NCBI RefSeq assembly: GCF_040779325.2
Contig: NZ_JBFONT020000008.1
Coordinates: 47,742 to 111,741 of the forward strand
Direction: 5' to 3'
DNA: 64,000 nucleotides
Source of the DNA: Aestuariibius violaceus
GTDB lineage: Bacteria > Pseudomonadota > Alphaproteobacteria > Rhodobacterales > Rhodobacteraceae
Both the position numbers and the translations under genes were made by a program. How positions within the stretch are numbered: the first letter of the stretch is position 1; each line of letters starts with the position of its first letter. Below the pieces are notes generated by a model that had not been told where the DNA came from, made no database searches, and was given only the letters and a program-made list of their open reading frames with translations. This document shows, in pieces, positions 44,307 through 53,892 of the stretch.

Positions 44307-46223
44307 ATGAAAAAGGCCTTCCGCGACGCCTACGAACGCGAGCTTGCCCTGCTCTACGAACGCTCGGCCGAATTCGCCGCCGAATATCCCGGCCTCGCCG
44401 ACCGTCTGGGCGGGCTGATGAAGGAAAACCTCGACCCCGCCATCGCGGGCCTGCTCGAAGGAACCGCCTTCCTCGCCGCCCGCGTCCAGCTCAAGATGGA
44501 TGAGGAGTTTCGCACCTTCACCCGCGAATACCTCGACCAGATCTTCCCCGACGCAATCGACCCCACGCCATCCGCCGCGCTCGTCCGGGGCAACCCGCCG
44601 CTCGACGACAAGGATATCGTCCACGGCAAATCCTTCCCGGCGGGCAGCTATATCGACGCCCGCTTCGTCGATGCCGACCAGCGCGTCTCCTGCCGCTTCC
44701 AGACCTGCGCCCCGCTCACCCTCTGGCCCCTCGCGATCCCAGAGGCCGCCTATCACGACGCGCTCGGCCGCTTCACCGCGCTCGGCCTCGATCCCGCACA
44801 GGGCACCAAGGCGGGCCTCCAGATCGACCTCGCCCGCGCCGAAGGCACCGGCGCCCTCGCAGAGGTCGAGGCCGACGAGATCACCCTCCATTTCCTCAAC
44901 GAATTCTCGGAAGCCATCGCGCTTTACGAGCAAATCCACTGCGGCCTCACCCGCGCGACGCTGCGCTGGCTCGACAAGAACGGCGACCCGGTCTTCCAGC
45001 GCCTCGACCCGAAGGCGATCGAGCAGATCAACTTCGACCCGCGCCACCGCGTCTTCCCCCGCCGGTCGGGCCATTTCCACGGCTTCGCGCTGCTGCGCGA
45101 GGCCTTCGTCTTCCCCCGCGCGTTCCTCGGCATGAAACTCACCGGTCTGTCCAAGATCCTCCCCCGGATCGACCGGACCGAGTGCCAGCTGCTGCTGGAA
45201 TTCGACAGTGCCAACCCCGCGCTCGCCGCCCGGCTTGAGGCGAAGGACCTGTCGCTTCACACCGTCCCTGCCGTGAACCTGTTCGAGGAACACTCCGCCT
45301 CCGTCCGCATCGACGACAAGCGCCACGAATATGTCGTGACGCCAGACTCTTCGCCCGTCACCCATTACGAATTCCACCGCATCCTTGACGTCTGGGCGCA
45401 TTATCCCGGCGTCAAATCCAAGGTGCGCGTCCACCGCCTCTATGACCTGCCCGAAGGCGACCTGAACCCGCGCCAGGCGCTCTATTACACCGACCGCAAG
45501 AAGCAGCGCCGCCTGACCGAACAGGAACGTCGCTTCGGCCAGCGCCACCGCTACCGCGGCACGGAAACCTTCATCTCGATCTACGAACCCCCCGGCACCC
45601 CGGAAGAGGAACGCGCCCAGCGCCTGCAGGTCCGCGGGCTGGCGTCGAACCGCCACCTGCCCGACCACCTGCCGCTAGCAGGCTCCGACACCGATTTCTA
45701 CATGACCGATGACGTGGCCATCACGCTCGCCTGCGTCGCAGGCCCGACGAAACCACGGGAGTCGATGACCGAGATCGAGAAATCCGGCCCCCACCGCGCG
45801 ACCCAGGGCGACAATTACTGGCGCCTCATCTCCTATCTCTCGCTCTCGGAATACGGCCTCGACCATCGCGGCGACCGCCTGGGTGCGTCCGCCCTGCGCG
45901 AGATGCTGTCGCTTTTCACCGACCTGTCCGACGCCGTGACCGAGGCACAGCTTGTCGGCATCCGCGCCGTCGAAACCCGGCCCATCGTCCGCTCCATCAA
46001 ACGCGGCACGGGATACCACCCGGCGCGCGGGTTGGAAATTCGGATCACCTTCGACGAAACCGCCTTCGAAGGCTCGGGCATCATGCTCTTGGGTGCGGTG
46101 CTTGACCGATTCATGGCCGAACACGCCGCGATCAACTCGTTCACCCAGACGGTGATCGCCTCGGAACAGCGGGGCGACATCCACACCTTCCCGCCGCGCA
46201 CCGGCACCGGGCCGCTGATATGA
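44307..46223 (+). CDS. tssF: T6SS baseplate protein TssF
   Basis: A 638-residue baseplate subunit that forms the (TssF)2-TssG wedge. Opening MKKAFRDAYERELALLYE and AEEYPGLADRL-like segments, plus the HHP-type FEFHRILDVW region and ESMTEIEK, match TssF. It overlaps tssG by four bases (ATGA). Size is typical. Confidence 0.95.
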   Translation: MKKAFRDAYERELALLYERSAEFAAEYPGLADRLGGLMKENLDPAIAGLLEGTAFLAARVQLKMDEEFRTFTREYLDQIFPDAIDPTPSAALVRGNPPLDDKDIVHGKSFPAGSYIDARFVDADQRVSCRFQTCAPLTLWPLAIPEAAYHDALGRFTALGLDPAQGTKAGLQIDLARAEGTGALAEVEADEITLHFLNEFSEAIALYEQIHCGLTRATLRWLDKNGDPVFQRLDPKAIEQINFDPRHRVFPRRSGHFHGFALLREAFVFPRAFLGMKLTGLSKILPRIDRTECQLLLEFDSANPALAARLEAKDLSLHTVPAVNLFEEHSASVRIDDKRHEYVVTPDSSPVTHYEFHRILDVWAHYPGVKSKVRVHRLYDLPEGDLNPRQALYYTDRKKQRRLTEQERRFGQRHRYRGTETFISIYEPPGTPEEERAQRLQVRGLASNRHLPDHLPLAGSDTDFYMTDDVAITLACVAGPTKPRESMTEIEKSGPHRATQGDNYWRLISYLSLSEYGLDHRGDRLGASALREMLSLFTDLSDAVTEAQLVGIRAVETRPIVRSIKRGTGYHPARGLEIRITFDETAFEGSGIMLLGAVLDRFMAEHAAINSFTQTVIASEQRGDIHTFPPRTGTGPLI

Positions 46224-47206
46224 CAGACGCGACCAAGCTCGGCTATCTCGCCACGCTCCGCCGCCTCGAACGCGACGCGGCGGACAAGCCCCCCATAGGC
46301 CGCAACCGCACCCTGAAGGAAGAAATCGTCGCCCTCGGCCAGGATCCGTTCCTCGCCTTCCCGGGCTCCGACGCCTCGAACTTCGAACGGCCCGCAAACG
46401 GCAAACCCCGCCTGCGCCTGCAACTCCTCGGCCTTTTCGGCCCGCAAGGGCCGCTGCCGCTCACCACCACCGAAGACGTCCGCCGCTGGTTCGACATGGG
46501 CGACGACGCCTTCGTCGCCTTCGCCGACATCTTCGCCGCCCGCTTTCAGGAGCTCTTCTTCCGCGCCTGGTCCGACACCCACGCGATCAGCCAGTTCGAC
46601 CACCCGTCGCAGGACCGCTTCCAGGACTACATCGCCGCCATCGCGGGCATCGGCACGCCCGCCTTCCACGGCCACAGCCACCTGCCCGACACGTTCAAGC
46701 TGCCGCTCGTCGCGCATGCTGGCAATCGCATCAAAAGCCCCGTCCGCCTGCGCCAGATGATCGAACACCTGTTCCACACGCCGGTCGACGTGAACGAACA
46801 TCTGCTGGGCTGGATGGACTTCGAGCCCGACGCCTATTCCCGCATCGGCCAGCAGGGCGCGACGCTGGGCCAGGATTGCATCATGGGCAGCCGCATCCCG
46901 TCGGTGTCGGAAACCATCGGGCTGCACTTCCGCTTCTCGACGCTCGCCCAATACCGCCGCTTCCTGCCGGGCGGGCCCGATCACGCCACGCTTTGCGACC
47001 TGATCTTCTGGTATCTGGGCAAGCGCTTCGACATCCGCGTCACGCTTGCCCTTCTCGCCTCCCAGATCCCTCCCGCCAAGCTCGGCGAGACGGTCGAGCT
47101 GGGGTATATGGCCTGTATCGCCCCGCCCGATCCGGGCGAGGCCGACGATTTCATCGACAGCACGACCTTTGTACTGGACCCGGAAACACTTCCGGCCGCC
47201 GCGTAA
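46220..47206 (+). CDS. tssG: T6SS baseplate protein TssG
   Basis: A 328-residue baseplate subunit, the partner of TssF. Matches the family through LRLQLLGLFGPQGPLPL, the FFRAWSDTHAISQFD motif and LGQDCIMGSRI. Start overlaps the tssF stop; end is 27 bases before tssH. Complete. Confidence 0.95.
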   Translation: MTDATKLGYLATLRRLERDAADKPPIGRNRTLKEEIVALGQDPFLAFPGSDASNFERPANGKPRLRLQLLGLFGPQGPLPLTTTEDVRRWFDMGDDAFVAFADIFAARFQELFFRAWSDTHAISQFDHPSQDRFQDYIAAIAGIGTPAFHGHSHLPDTFKLPLVAHAGNRIKSPVRLRQMIEHLFHTPVDVNEHLLGWMDFEPDAYSRIGQQGATLGQDCIMGSRIPSVSETIGLHFRFSTLAQYRRFLPGGPDHATLCDLIFWYLGKRFDIRVTLALLASQIPPAKLGETVELGYMACIAPPDPGEADDFIDSTTFVLDPETLPAAA

Positions 47207-47233
47207 AGTATTGAACCCAAGGGGAACGGGGAC

Positions 47234-50014
47234 ATGACAGATATTTCGATCGAAACCTATGCCGGCAAAATGAACCGCACGGGCTATGATGCCTTCCTCA
47301 AGGCGATGCGCCACGCCCGGTCCGAAGGGAACCGCAATGTCGGCTTGCCCCACTTCATCTTCCACGCGCTGTCGGACAAGGACAGCGACCTCTCCATCAC
47401 CCTGCGCGAGCTGCAGATCGACCGCGCCCGCGTCCTGAAGGATGCCGATGCCGCCATCGCGGCGCTGTCAAAGAACGTCACCGAAACGCCGGGTATCTCG
47501 GAAAACCTCGCCGACGCGCTGAACCATGCCTGGACCTACGCCACCCTCTTTTTCAAAGAGGTCCAGATCCGCACCGGCCACATGCTGGTGGCGCTGCTGA
47601 ACGACCCGAACCTCAAGCGCGCGCTCCAGGCGATTTCCGCCCCCCTCGCCGAGATCTCCGTCGACCGGCTGGGGAAAGAGGCCCGCACCCTCTGGCGTGA
47701 CAGCGCCGAGGAGGAGATGCGCCCGATGGACGGCTCGGGCTTCTCCTCCGGCGGCGCGGCCGCGGCGGGTGAGGAAGGCCGCGGCGGCGACACCGCGCTC
47801 GCCCGCTTTTCGGTCGACATGACGGCCGATGCCAAGTCCGGCAAGCTCGACCGCGTCGTCGGCCGGGATGAGGAAATCCGCCAGCTGATCGACGTCCTGC
47901 TCCGCCGCCGCCAGAACAACCCGATCCTGACGGGCGAGGCGGGCGTCGGCAAAACCGCCGTCGTCGAAGGCTTCGCCCAACGTCTGGCCGATGACGACGT
48001 ACCGCCCAAGCTCAAGGGCACCCGCCTCCACATGCTCGACATCCAGTCGATGCAGGCGGGCGCGTCGATGAAGGGCGAATTCGAACAGCGGCTGAAGTCC
48101 CTCATCGACGAGGTGCAGGCCTCCCCCACCCCGATCATCCTCTTCATCGACGAGGCGCACACCCTCGTCGGCGCAGGCGGCGCCCAGGGCACCGGCGACG
48201 CGGCCAACCTGCTGAAACCGGCGCTCGCCCGCGGCACGCTGCGCACCATCGGCGCCACCACCTGGGCCGAATACCGCAACTACTTCGAGAAAGATCCGGC
48301 CCTCACCCGCCGCTTCCAGCCCGTCGCGGTGGACGAACCCAGTCCCGAACGCTGCGCCTACATGCTGCGCGGCGTCCTCGGGCCGATGCAGGACCACCAC
48401 GGCGTCCGCATCTCGGACGAGGCGATCGTCGCCGCCGTCAACCTCTCCGCCCGCTACATCCCCGCGCGCCAGCTGCCCGACAAGGCCGTCTCGCTGCTCG
48501 ACACCGCCTGCGCCCGCGTCGCCGTCAGCCAGGCCTCCCTCCCCGCCAAGATCGCCGACCTCAAGGACGCGATCTCGGCCCTCGAGACCGAGATCGAAGG
48601 CAAGATCGCCCAGCGCGATCTGGGCGAGGCGAATGACGAGCGTCTGGCCGAGGCCGAGAAAGAGGTCGTGACGCTCCGCGAGCAGCTCGAAGCGGCCCAG
48701 ACGATGTATGACGGCGAGAAGGAAGTCGTTGACAATATCCTAGCCCTCCGTGCGCGCCTCGCGGGCGAAAGTGAAGACGGTGTAAACCCATCGGCGGACA
48801 CGAATGGATCGGACGACCCATCGTCCGCCACCGATGGGTCGGAAGACGGCGAGGCGGAAAACCTCAATGAGTCCGGTGAATCGGCGGAAAACATGCCCGA
48901 CGAAATGCCGACGGAAAGCCGACCGGATGCCGACATAAGAAAAGAGCTGTTCGAGCACATGGAAAAGCTCGAGGCAACGAACCCCGACGACCGCATGGTC
49001 TACTCCCATGTCGACGAACAGGCGGTCGCTTCCGTCATCTCGGACTGGACCGGAATCCCCGCTGGCCGCATGGTCGCCGACGAGCTTCAGGCCGTCCTGA
49101 CGCTGGCCGACCGCCTGAAAGAGCGGGTCATCGGCCAGGACCATGGCCTTGAAATGATTGCGAAAAGGATTGAAACCAGCCGCGCCGGCCTCGCCAATCC
49201 GCAAAAGCCGATCGGCGTCTTCATGCTCTGCGGCCCGTCCGGCGTCGGCAAGACGGAAACCGCCCTGGCGCTCGCCGAAAGCCTCTACGGCGGCGAGCAG
49301 AACATCATCACGATCAATATGTCCGAGTTCCAGGAGGCCCACACCGTATCCCTCCTCAAGGGCGCGCCTCCGGGATATGTCGGATATGGAGAAGGTGGTC
49401 GCCTCACGGAAGCCGTCCGCCGCAAGCCCTATTCCGTTGTTTTGCTTGACGAAATCGAGAAGGCGCATTCCGACATCCACGAGCTCTTTTTCCAGGTTTT
49501 CGACAAGGGCATCATGGAAGACGGGAACGGCCGCGCCATCGATTTCAAGAACACGCTGATCCTTCTGACCTCCAACGTCGGCACAGACGTCATCATGGAG
49601 ATGGCCGATCAGGGCAACACGACCCCCGACCAGGAAGAGGTCGAAACGGCCATGAAGCCCTTCCTGACCGACGTCTTCCCGCCCGCCCTTCTGGGTCGGA
49701 TCGTGACGATTCCCTACTACCCTCTGGGCGGCGAAGTCCTTGGCGGCATTGCAAAACTCAAGCTGGGCTCCGTCACCCGCCGGCTGCGCGACGCCCACGG
49801 GGCCACGATGGACTACGACGACGCGGTGATCGCCCACATCGTCGACCAATGCCGCGACCCGGATTCGGGCGGCCGGATGATCGACAACATCATCACCAAC
49901 TCCATCCTGCCCGAGCTGTCCCGCCAGGTCCTCAACCACATGGTCGCGGGCGACACGATCCGGCATGTTGAGGTGAAAATGGCAGACGGATCATTCGCCT
50001 ACGAATTCGCATGA
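47234..50014 (+). CDS. tssH: T6SS sheath-disassembly ATPase TssH (ClpV) with an unusual acidic insertion
   Basis: ClpV is an AAA+ hexamer that unfolds contracted TssB/TssC sheath for reuse. The 926 residues include a Clp-N domain (1-150), AAA1 with Walker A GEAGVGKT near residue 235, the ClpB-like coiled-coil middle domain, AAA2 with GPSGVGKT near 667, and a C-terminal ClpB D2-small domain. Residues about 512-570 form an acidic Ser/Asp/Glu/Asn-rich stretch between the middle domain and AAA2. It explains the length above the usual 870-890. This stretch has poorer codon bias than the rest, an inverted repeat (48787-48838), and a 39-base block shared with an intergenic region at 20482. Confidence 0.95.
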   Translation: MTDISIETYAGKMNRTGYDAFLKAMRHARSEGNRNVGLPHFIFHALSDKDSDLSITLRELQIDRARVLKDADAAIAALSKNVTETPGISENLADALNHAWTYATLFFKEVQIRTGHMLVALLNDPNLKRALQAISAPLAEISVDRLGKEARTLWRDSAEEEMRPMDGSGFSSGGAAAAGEEGRGGDTALARFSVDMTADAKSGKLDRVVGRDEEIRQLIDVLLRRRQNNPILTGEAGVGKTAVVEGFAQRLADDDVPPKLKGTRLHMLDIQSMQAGASMKGEFEQRLKSLIDEVQASPTPIILFIDEAHTLVGAGGAQGTGDAANLLKPALARGTLRTIGATTWAEYRNYFEKDPALTRRFQPVAVDEPSPERCAYMLRGVLGPMQDHHGVRISDEAIVAAVNLSARYIPARQLPDKAVSLLDTACARVAVSQASLPAKIADLKDAISALETEIEGKIAQRDLGEANDERLAEAEKEVVTLREQLEAAQTMYDGEKEVVDNILALRARLAGESEDGVNPSADTNGSDDPSSATDGSEDGEAENLNESGESAENMPDEMPTESRPDADIRKELFEHMEKLEATNPDDRMVYSHVDEQAVASVISDWTGIPAGRMVADELQAVLTLADRLKERVIGQDHGLEMIAKRIETSRAGLANPQKPIGVFMLCGPSGVGKTETALALAESLYGGEQNIITINMSEFQEAHTVSLLKGAPPGYVGYGEGGRLTEAVRRKPYSVVLLDEIEKAHSDIHELFFQVFDKGIMEDGNGRAIDFKNTLILLTSNVGTDVIMEMADQGNTTPDQEEVETAMKPFLTDVFPPALLGRIVTIPYYPLGGEVLGGIAKLKLGSVTRRLRDAHGATMDYDDAVIAHIVDQCRDPDSGGRMIDNIITNSILPELSRQVLNHMVAGDTIRHVEVKMADGSFAYEFA
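48787..48838 (+). repeat. Imperfect inverted repeat inside the tssH insertion
   Basis: CCCATCGGCGGAC (48787-48799) and GTCCGCCACCGATGGG (48823-48838) pair with a three-base bulge. Located in the region with altered codon use, it looks like a short non-coding-type element carried in frame. Confidence 0.5.
48897..48935 (+). repeat. Copy B of the dispersed ATGCCGAC element, in frame within tssH
   Basis: Matches 34 of 39 bases with copy A at 20482-20520, ungapped; it encodes the linker peptide around MPDEMPTESRPDAD. See copy A. Confidence 0.55.
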
Positions 50015-50112
50015 GGTTTTTCGCTACCCTCAATCATATCTTAACTCTTACAGGGTAGAGACGGGGCGATCTGTTTTATGGCGGACCATCCCGCCGCAAA
50101 ACGCCGAAGTGC

Positions 50113-52377
50113 CTAGCTTGCCTCCTGCAGGATCAGATCGACGATCCGCATGAATTCCCTGTCCTCCGCCGTCAGGCGGGGCGCAGACGCCACGACCGTC
50201 GGCGCGGCCTGCCCGCGCCCTCGCATCTTTCGGTCTGCCCAAGCCTCAAGATCGGCGATCTTGTAGCCGCGCAGGAAGGGGTTGGCGTTCACCACCGCGG
50301 CGCCCATGATTTCTAGAACGGTCGCCTCGTCCGGTGCTTTCAGGGCCCTGTCGGCCCCCACCGGCCCCAGAAAGTGGGCAAGGTAAAGCCGCCCGGCCGT
50401 AACCTGGTGCCCGCGGGTCTTCAGGTAGCTCTCGTTTTCCCGTGCAAGGTTCATCACCATCCGCCGCGACAGCTCCGGATCGGTGCGCAAGGCCAGCAGA
50501 TCCGCCCGGCTCATCGTCGCGACCAGTTCGGGCTCGTAATCCCGCATCATCCGCAGCCACGTGCTTTCGATGAACTGGCCCAGCCCGGTCGCCGTCGAGC
50601 GTGAGTTTCTGGCGGTAGCGATCCCCGCGCTTTCGACCTTGATGATCTGCTCCACCAGCGCATCCACCGCGCGCGATCCGCTGCCTCCACCGCCATAGGT
50701 CAGCGGATTAACCGGCTGCCCTCCCGACCAGAGCTCGAAGTGCAAGTGCGGCCCCGTCGACCGCCCGGTCGTTCCCACATAACCAATGAGGTCGCCCGCT
50801 GTGACCGGGTTGCCGGGTTTCAGCCCTTCAGCAAAGGCGTTCAAATGTGCATATCGTGTCTCTAAACCGTTCTGATGGCTCAAGATAATGAGGTTGCCGT
50901 ATCCTCCGCCGACGCCCGCGCTTTTGACCTGCCCGTCGAGTGCTGCCATCACAGGCGTGCCGGTCGGCGCTGCCCAATCGACGCCGTTATGGTTCTTGAC
51001 CGTCTTGAAGATTGGGTGCCGACGCGGTCCGAATGGCGAAGACATCGTGCCGCTTACCGGCGTCACAAGCCCACCCCCCATGCCGACGCCCATGCCGCCT
51101 TGACCGGCGCAGGAATACCCGCCTGCCCGGGTGGCGACAACGTAACAGGACTTGCGGCCAGAAGGTCCATCGATGCCGATGAACAGGATCTGCCCAGCCC
51201 CCAGCCGCCCCTCGGGCGCATAGAGGAACGACATCTTGTCGCCATCGCTCGCAAACCCTTCAAGATCGTGGGCTTGCGAGATCAGAGAGATCGCTTCCCC
51301 GACCAATGTCGTCGGAATGCCGTTGCGGATCGCGGCACTGTAAAGGGCATCAAGCAGGCGCACCTGAGCGTCGACGGCGTCATCCCCGGTATCGTCGCGC
51401 AGGCCAAGCCGTGAAAGATCCTGACCGATCCACGGATCGGCCCCCGCACGAACCCGTCCATCCCTCAGCCGGGTCAGACTGCCGGCAAGGGACCCGTCGA
51501 CGTAAAGCGAGATCTGCAAGGGCCGCTTGCCGCGCTCCTCATCCAGCCGGATCGCAAGAACGCTGCCGGCGGGAATCGTCTTGAAGACGGGGCGGAGTGC
51601 CGATGCGTCCGCTGCCAGCTTGGCAGCAAGTGCGGGGGGAAACCCGTTCGAGGTCAGAACCTCTTCGAATGGCTGATCGACGCGAACCCGTAGGACCAGA
51701 TCTTCATAGATGGCCCGCCTGCGCTGCTCGGGCCGGACGTAGGAGATGCTCGTCGTGTTCTGGATCAGTGTCTCACGAAAGAAGTCGGCACCATCGCGCC
51801 CGGTTTCCAGGCTTTCGCCCCAGCTGTCACCGAAATCCCCGAGGTCTTCGCCCCCGATTGCAGCGGGCTGCGCCGCGCCGATCGACGTATCGAAGGCCGC
51901 ACTGCGCTGGGCCTGAAAGAACGCGAAATCCTCACGGCTTGACGGGAGGGTCGTCATCAGCCGCTGTTCACGCGCGATCAGATCATCGCCGACGAGCGTC
52001 AGCCGGTCCGGGCGCATGGGCCCGACGCGATAGACGGGAAGCGCTTCCGTTCCGGCCACGCGCCGCCCACGGGCCACGGCACCCTCGGCAAAGGTTAGGA
52101 TCATCGGATCGCCGGGAATGTCGACGAATGCCGTGCTGCCGCGAACCGGCGCCGCGGCGGCGCTTTCGTCGCCCTCAAGCTCGACCTGGACAAGCGCGGA
52201 CCCGTCGAGGGGCAGGTCTGCCGGATCTCCCCCTTCCCTGACGACGAGAAGCCAGAAGAAGAGCGACAGGACAGCGACGCTGCCTGCACCTGCACCAGCC
52301 AGTAAGGCGATACGCTTGTGGCGGCGCTTTCTGGACCGTGCGCTTGACGCTTTGAAACGGGGATCAACCTCAATCAT
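50113..52377 (-). CDS. Bifunctional periplasmic cell-wall hydrolase: M23 endopeptidase plus lytic-transglycosylase-like domain
   Basis: A 754-residue type II membrane-anchored enzyme. After a Lys/Arg-rich cytoplasmic start comes one membrane helix (about 23-46) and a ~380-residue periplasmic region including a Csd3/OapA-like stretch before the catalytic part. The M23 domain follows at about 430-560, with both zinc motifs: HNGVD (near 464) and HLHFEL (near 544). The C-terminal ~190 residues form a lysozyme-like domain with catalytic Glu in KVESAG (near 581) and ATGLGQFIESTW. One chain could therefore cut both peptide cross-links and glycan strands. It is the last gene of the operon started by DUF1036, six bases after the caspase-like gene. 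Confidence 0.87.
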   Translation of the reverse strand: MIEVDPRFKASSARSRKRRHKRIALLAGAGAGSVAVLSLFFWLLVVREGGDPADLPLDGSALVQVELEGDESAAAAPVRGSTAFVDIPGDPMILTFAEGAVARGRRVAGTEALPVYRVGPMRPDRLTLVGDDLIAREQRLMTTLPSSREDFAFFQAQRSAAFDTSIGAAQPAAIGGEDLGDFGDSWGESLETGRDGADFFRETLIQNTTSISYVRPEQRRRAIYEDLVLRVRVDQPFEEVLTSNGFPPALAAKLAADASALRPVFKTIPAGSVLAIRLDEERGKRPLQISLYVDGSLAGSLTRLRDGRVRAGADPWIGQDLSRLGLRDDTGDDAVDAQVRLLDALYSAAIRNGIPTTLVGEAISLISQAHDLEGFASDGDKMSFLYAPEGRLGAGQILFIGIDGPSGRKSCYVVATRAGGYSCAGQGGMGVGMGGGLVTPVSGTMSSPFGPRRHPIFKTVKNHNGVDWAAPTGTPVMAALDGQVKSAGVGGGYGNLIILSHQNGLETRYAHLNAFAEGLKPGNPVTAGDLIGYVGTTGRSTGPHLHFELWSGGQPVNPLTYGGGGSGSRAVDALVEQIIKVESAGIATARNSRSTATGLGQFIESTWLRMMRDYEPELVATMSRADLLALRTDPELSRRMVMNLARENESYLKTRGHQVTAGRLYLAHFLGPVGADRALKAPDEATVLEIMGAAVVNANPFLRGYKIADLEAWADRKMRGRGQAAPTVVASAPRLTAEDREFMRIVDLILQEAS

Positions 52378-52383
52378 CGGCGA

Positions 52384-53805
52384 TCAGCGGAACACTCCTG
52401 TCGATCCGGTCGACCGGATCGTACGACCGCCGGACGATGGCTGCGTTGCTGGCGCCGGCGCTGCGGGGGCGGTCCGCTGCTGGGTGGCGCGCGTCGTGGT
52501 TGTCTGGCGGGTGTTTTGCCGGGTGGTGGTCGTTCGGGTGGTCTGCGGCGCAGCCACCTGGACAGCCGGGCAACGCACCTCATCGGCGGCCATCAAGGTC
52601 CGAAAAAGCCCGATCGTCGGTTCGTTGCTTTCGGGCGCGCCACCTGCCTCGGCAAAGTAGCGCGCGACAGAGTTGCGGGATCCGGCACCCCAGATGCCAT
52701 CGATCCCCGCCGTATAGCAGTTGAGCCGGGCAAGCTCCGTCTGGATCGCACGCGGCAATTCCGGCTGGGCCGGGTCGAAGGCGCCCTGATCCAGCAGAGC
52801 GGTGAAGAGCGTCGGGTTATCCCGGCGCAGCGCCTCTCGTTCCTGGGGATCGGCGATGCTGAGCTCCGATCCGGAGAGGGCGGAGGTGCCGTCATCCCCG
52901 ACGACGTCAAAATCCGGATCGTCCTCTTCGATGACGCCGACGATGATTGAGGGTTCGGGCAGGCCCTGCGGCGTCGGCAGGCTTGCCGGGGCGGGTGCGG
53001 GCTGGGCGGCAAAAATCAAGACACCATCATCAAGGACCGAGGCCCCCTGGGCCTGCCGGATGACCGGCGCCGTGGCAGAACGGACGTTCACCGGTTGGAC
53101 TGCAGCCGAAATGACGACCGTATCGTTTTGCACAGCGCCGACAGCGGCCGCGGCGTGAAGCCGTTCGGACGCCCAGATCGTTGCGCCCGGGCCGCTTGAC
53201 AGCTTGTCGATGGCGCCTTCCAGCGTCACGTCGAACGTCGTCAGGGTGCGGGTCAGCATATCGCTCAGATCAGCGCGGACCGACGTGCAGGTTTCGCTCG
53301 GGGCGACGGAATAGACTGACCGCACACGCGGATCATCGGGGGCCGTCACTCGTCCCCCACCGGGGAGGAGACTGTGCCCCTCATGGCAGCTTTCAACGAT
53401 CAGCGTGATGCGCGGCGCATCGATCGATGCCAAGATCTCGTCGACAGGAACGCCCTGCTGCTCGACCGCCGGGCGATCCGACGGCGCGACATCGACCGGC
53501 ACGAGGATGGTCCGGCCATCGACCGTCGTGACATGACCAGAAAAGAACAGGACCGCTTCTTCCGCAGTCCCACCAATCGCCCGAAGACCGGCAGCATCGG
53601 CATCGGTCAGAACGCTTGTGGAAAAGCCACTGGCCGACAGTCGGTCAGCAACACGCTGTACATCGGCCGCCGGACCATCCAGCGGAGCCTGTCCCGCATA
53701 GCTGGCATTGCCGACGATCCACGCAACCCGATCGGCAGAAGCCGACCCAGCCGTAAGGGCCAGAACGCTTGCCGCAAGTCCGATCCGAACGCTGTTGCGT
53801 GCCAT
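52384..53805 (-). CDS. Periplasmic caspase-like (C14-type) protein with peptidoglycan-binding domain
   Basis: A 473-residue exported protein. Signal peptide (to about residue 24, ASADRVAW), then a caspase-like p20 domain with the catalytic dyad His91 in FFSGH and Cys140 in IVESCHEG, preceded by the typical VGNASYAG strand and nucleotide-like LDGPAADVQRVADRL. After a disordered acidic part (about 260-330) comes a PG_binding_1-like domain with YTAGIDGIWGAGSRNSVARYF (residues about 375-400, in two short blocks). A Thr/Arg/Gln-rich tail ends in the motif I-R-S-T-G-S-T-G-V-F-R, which the divergent gene at 54398 shares. The ATG at 53805 has GAGG at good spacing. Substrate and role unknown; OCA/metacaspase-like proteins are usually cytoplasmic, so this placement is uncommon. 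Confidence 0.84.
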   Translation of the reverse strand: MARNSVRIGLAASVLALTAGSASADRVAWIVGNASYAGQAPLDGPAADVQRVADRLSASGFSTSVLTDADAAGLRAIGGTAEEAVLFFSGHVTTVDGRTILVPVDVAPSDRPAVEQQGVPVDEILASIDAPRITLIVESCHEGHSLLPGGGRVTAPDDPRVRSVYSVAPSETCTSVRADLSDMLTRTLTTFDVTLEGAIDKLSSGPGATIWASERLHAAAAVGAVQNDTVVISAAVQPVNVRSATAPVIRQAQGASVLDDGVLIFAAQPAPAPASLPTPQGLPEPSIIVGVIEEDDPDFDVVGDDGTSALSGSELSIADPQEREALRRDNPTLFTALLDQGAFDPAQPELPRAIQTELARLNCYTAGIDGIWGAGSRNSVARYFAEAGGAPESNEPTIGLFRTLMAADEVRCPAVQVAAPQTTRTTTTRQNTRQTTTTRATQQRTAPAAPAPATQPSSGGRTIRSTGSTGVFR

Positions 53806-53892
53806 CCTCATCCTCGACTGGAGGTTCAGCAAAACTTCCCGCATCTTTTATACGCGACGGCGGCTCTTCGCGCTACTGTGGAGTGGCCTTTG

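Noticed and set aside
50024..50058. CTACCCT/AGGGTAG as a terminator between tssH and the hydrolase gene
   Set aside because: Seven-base stem with a 21-base loop and no T-run is too weak to call.
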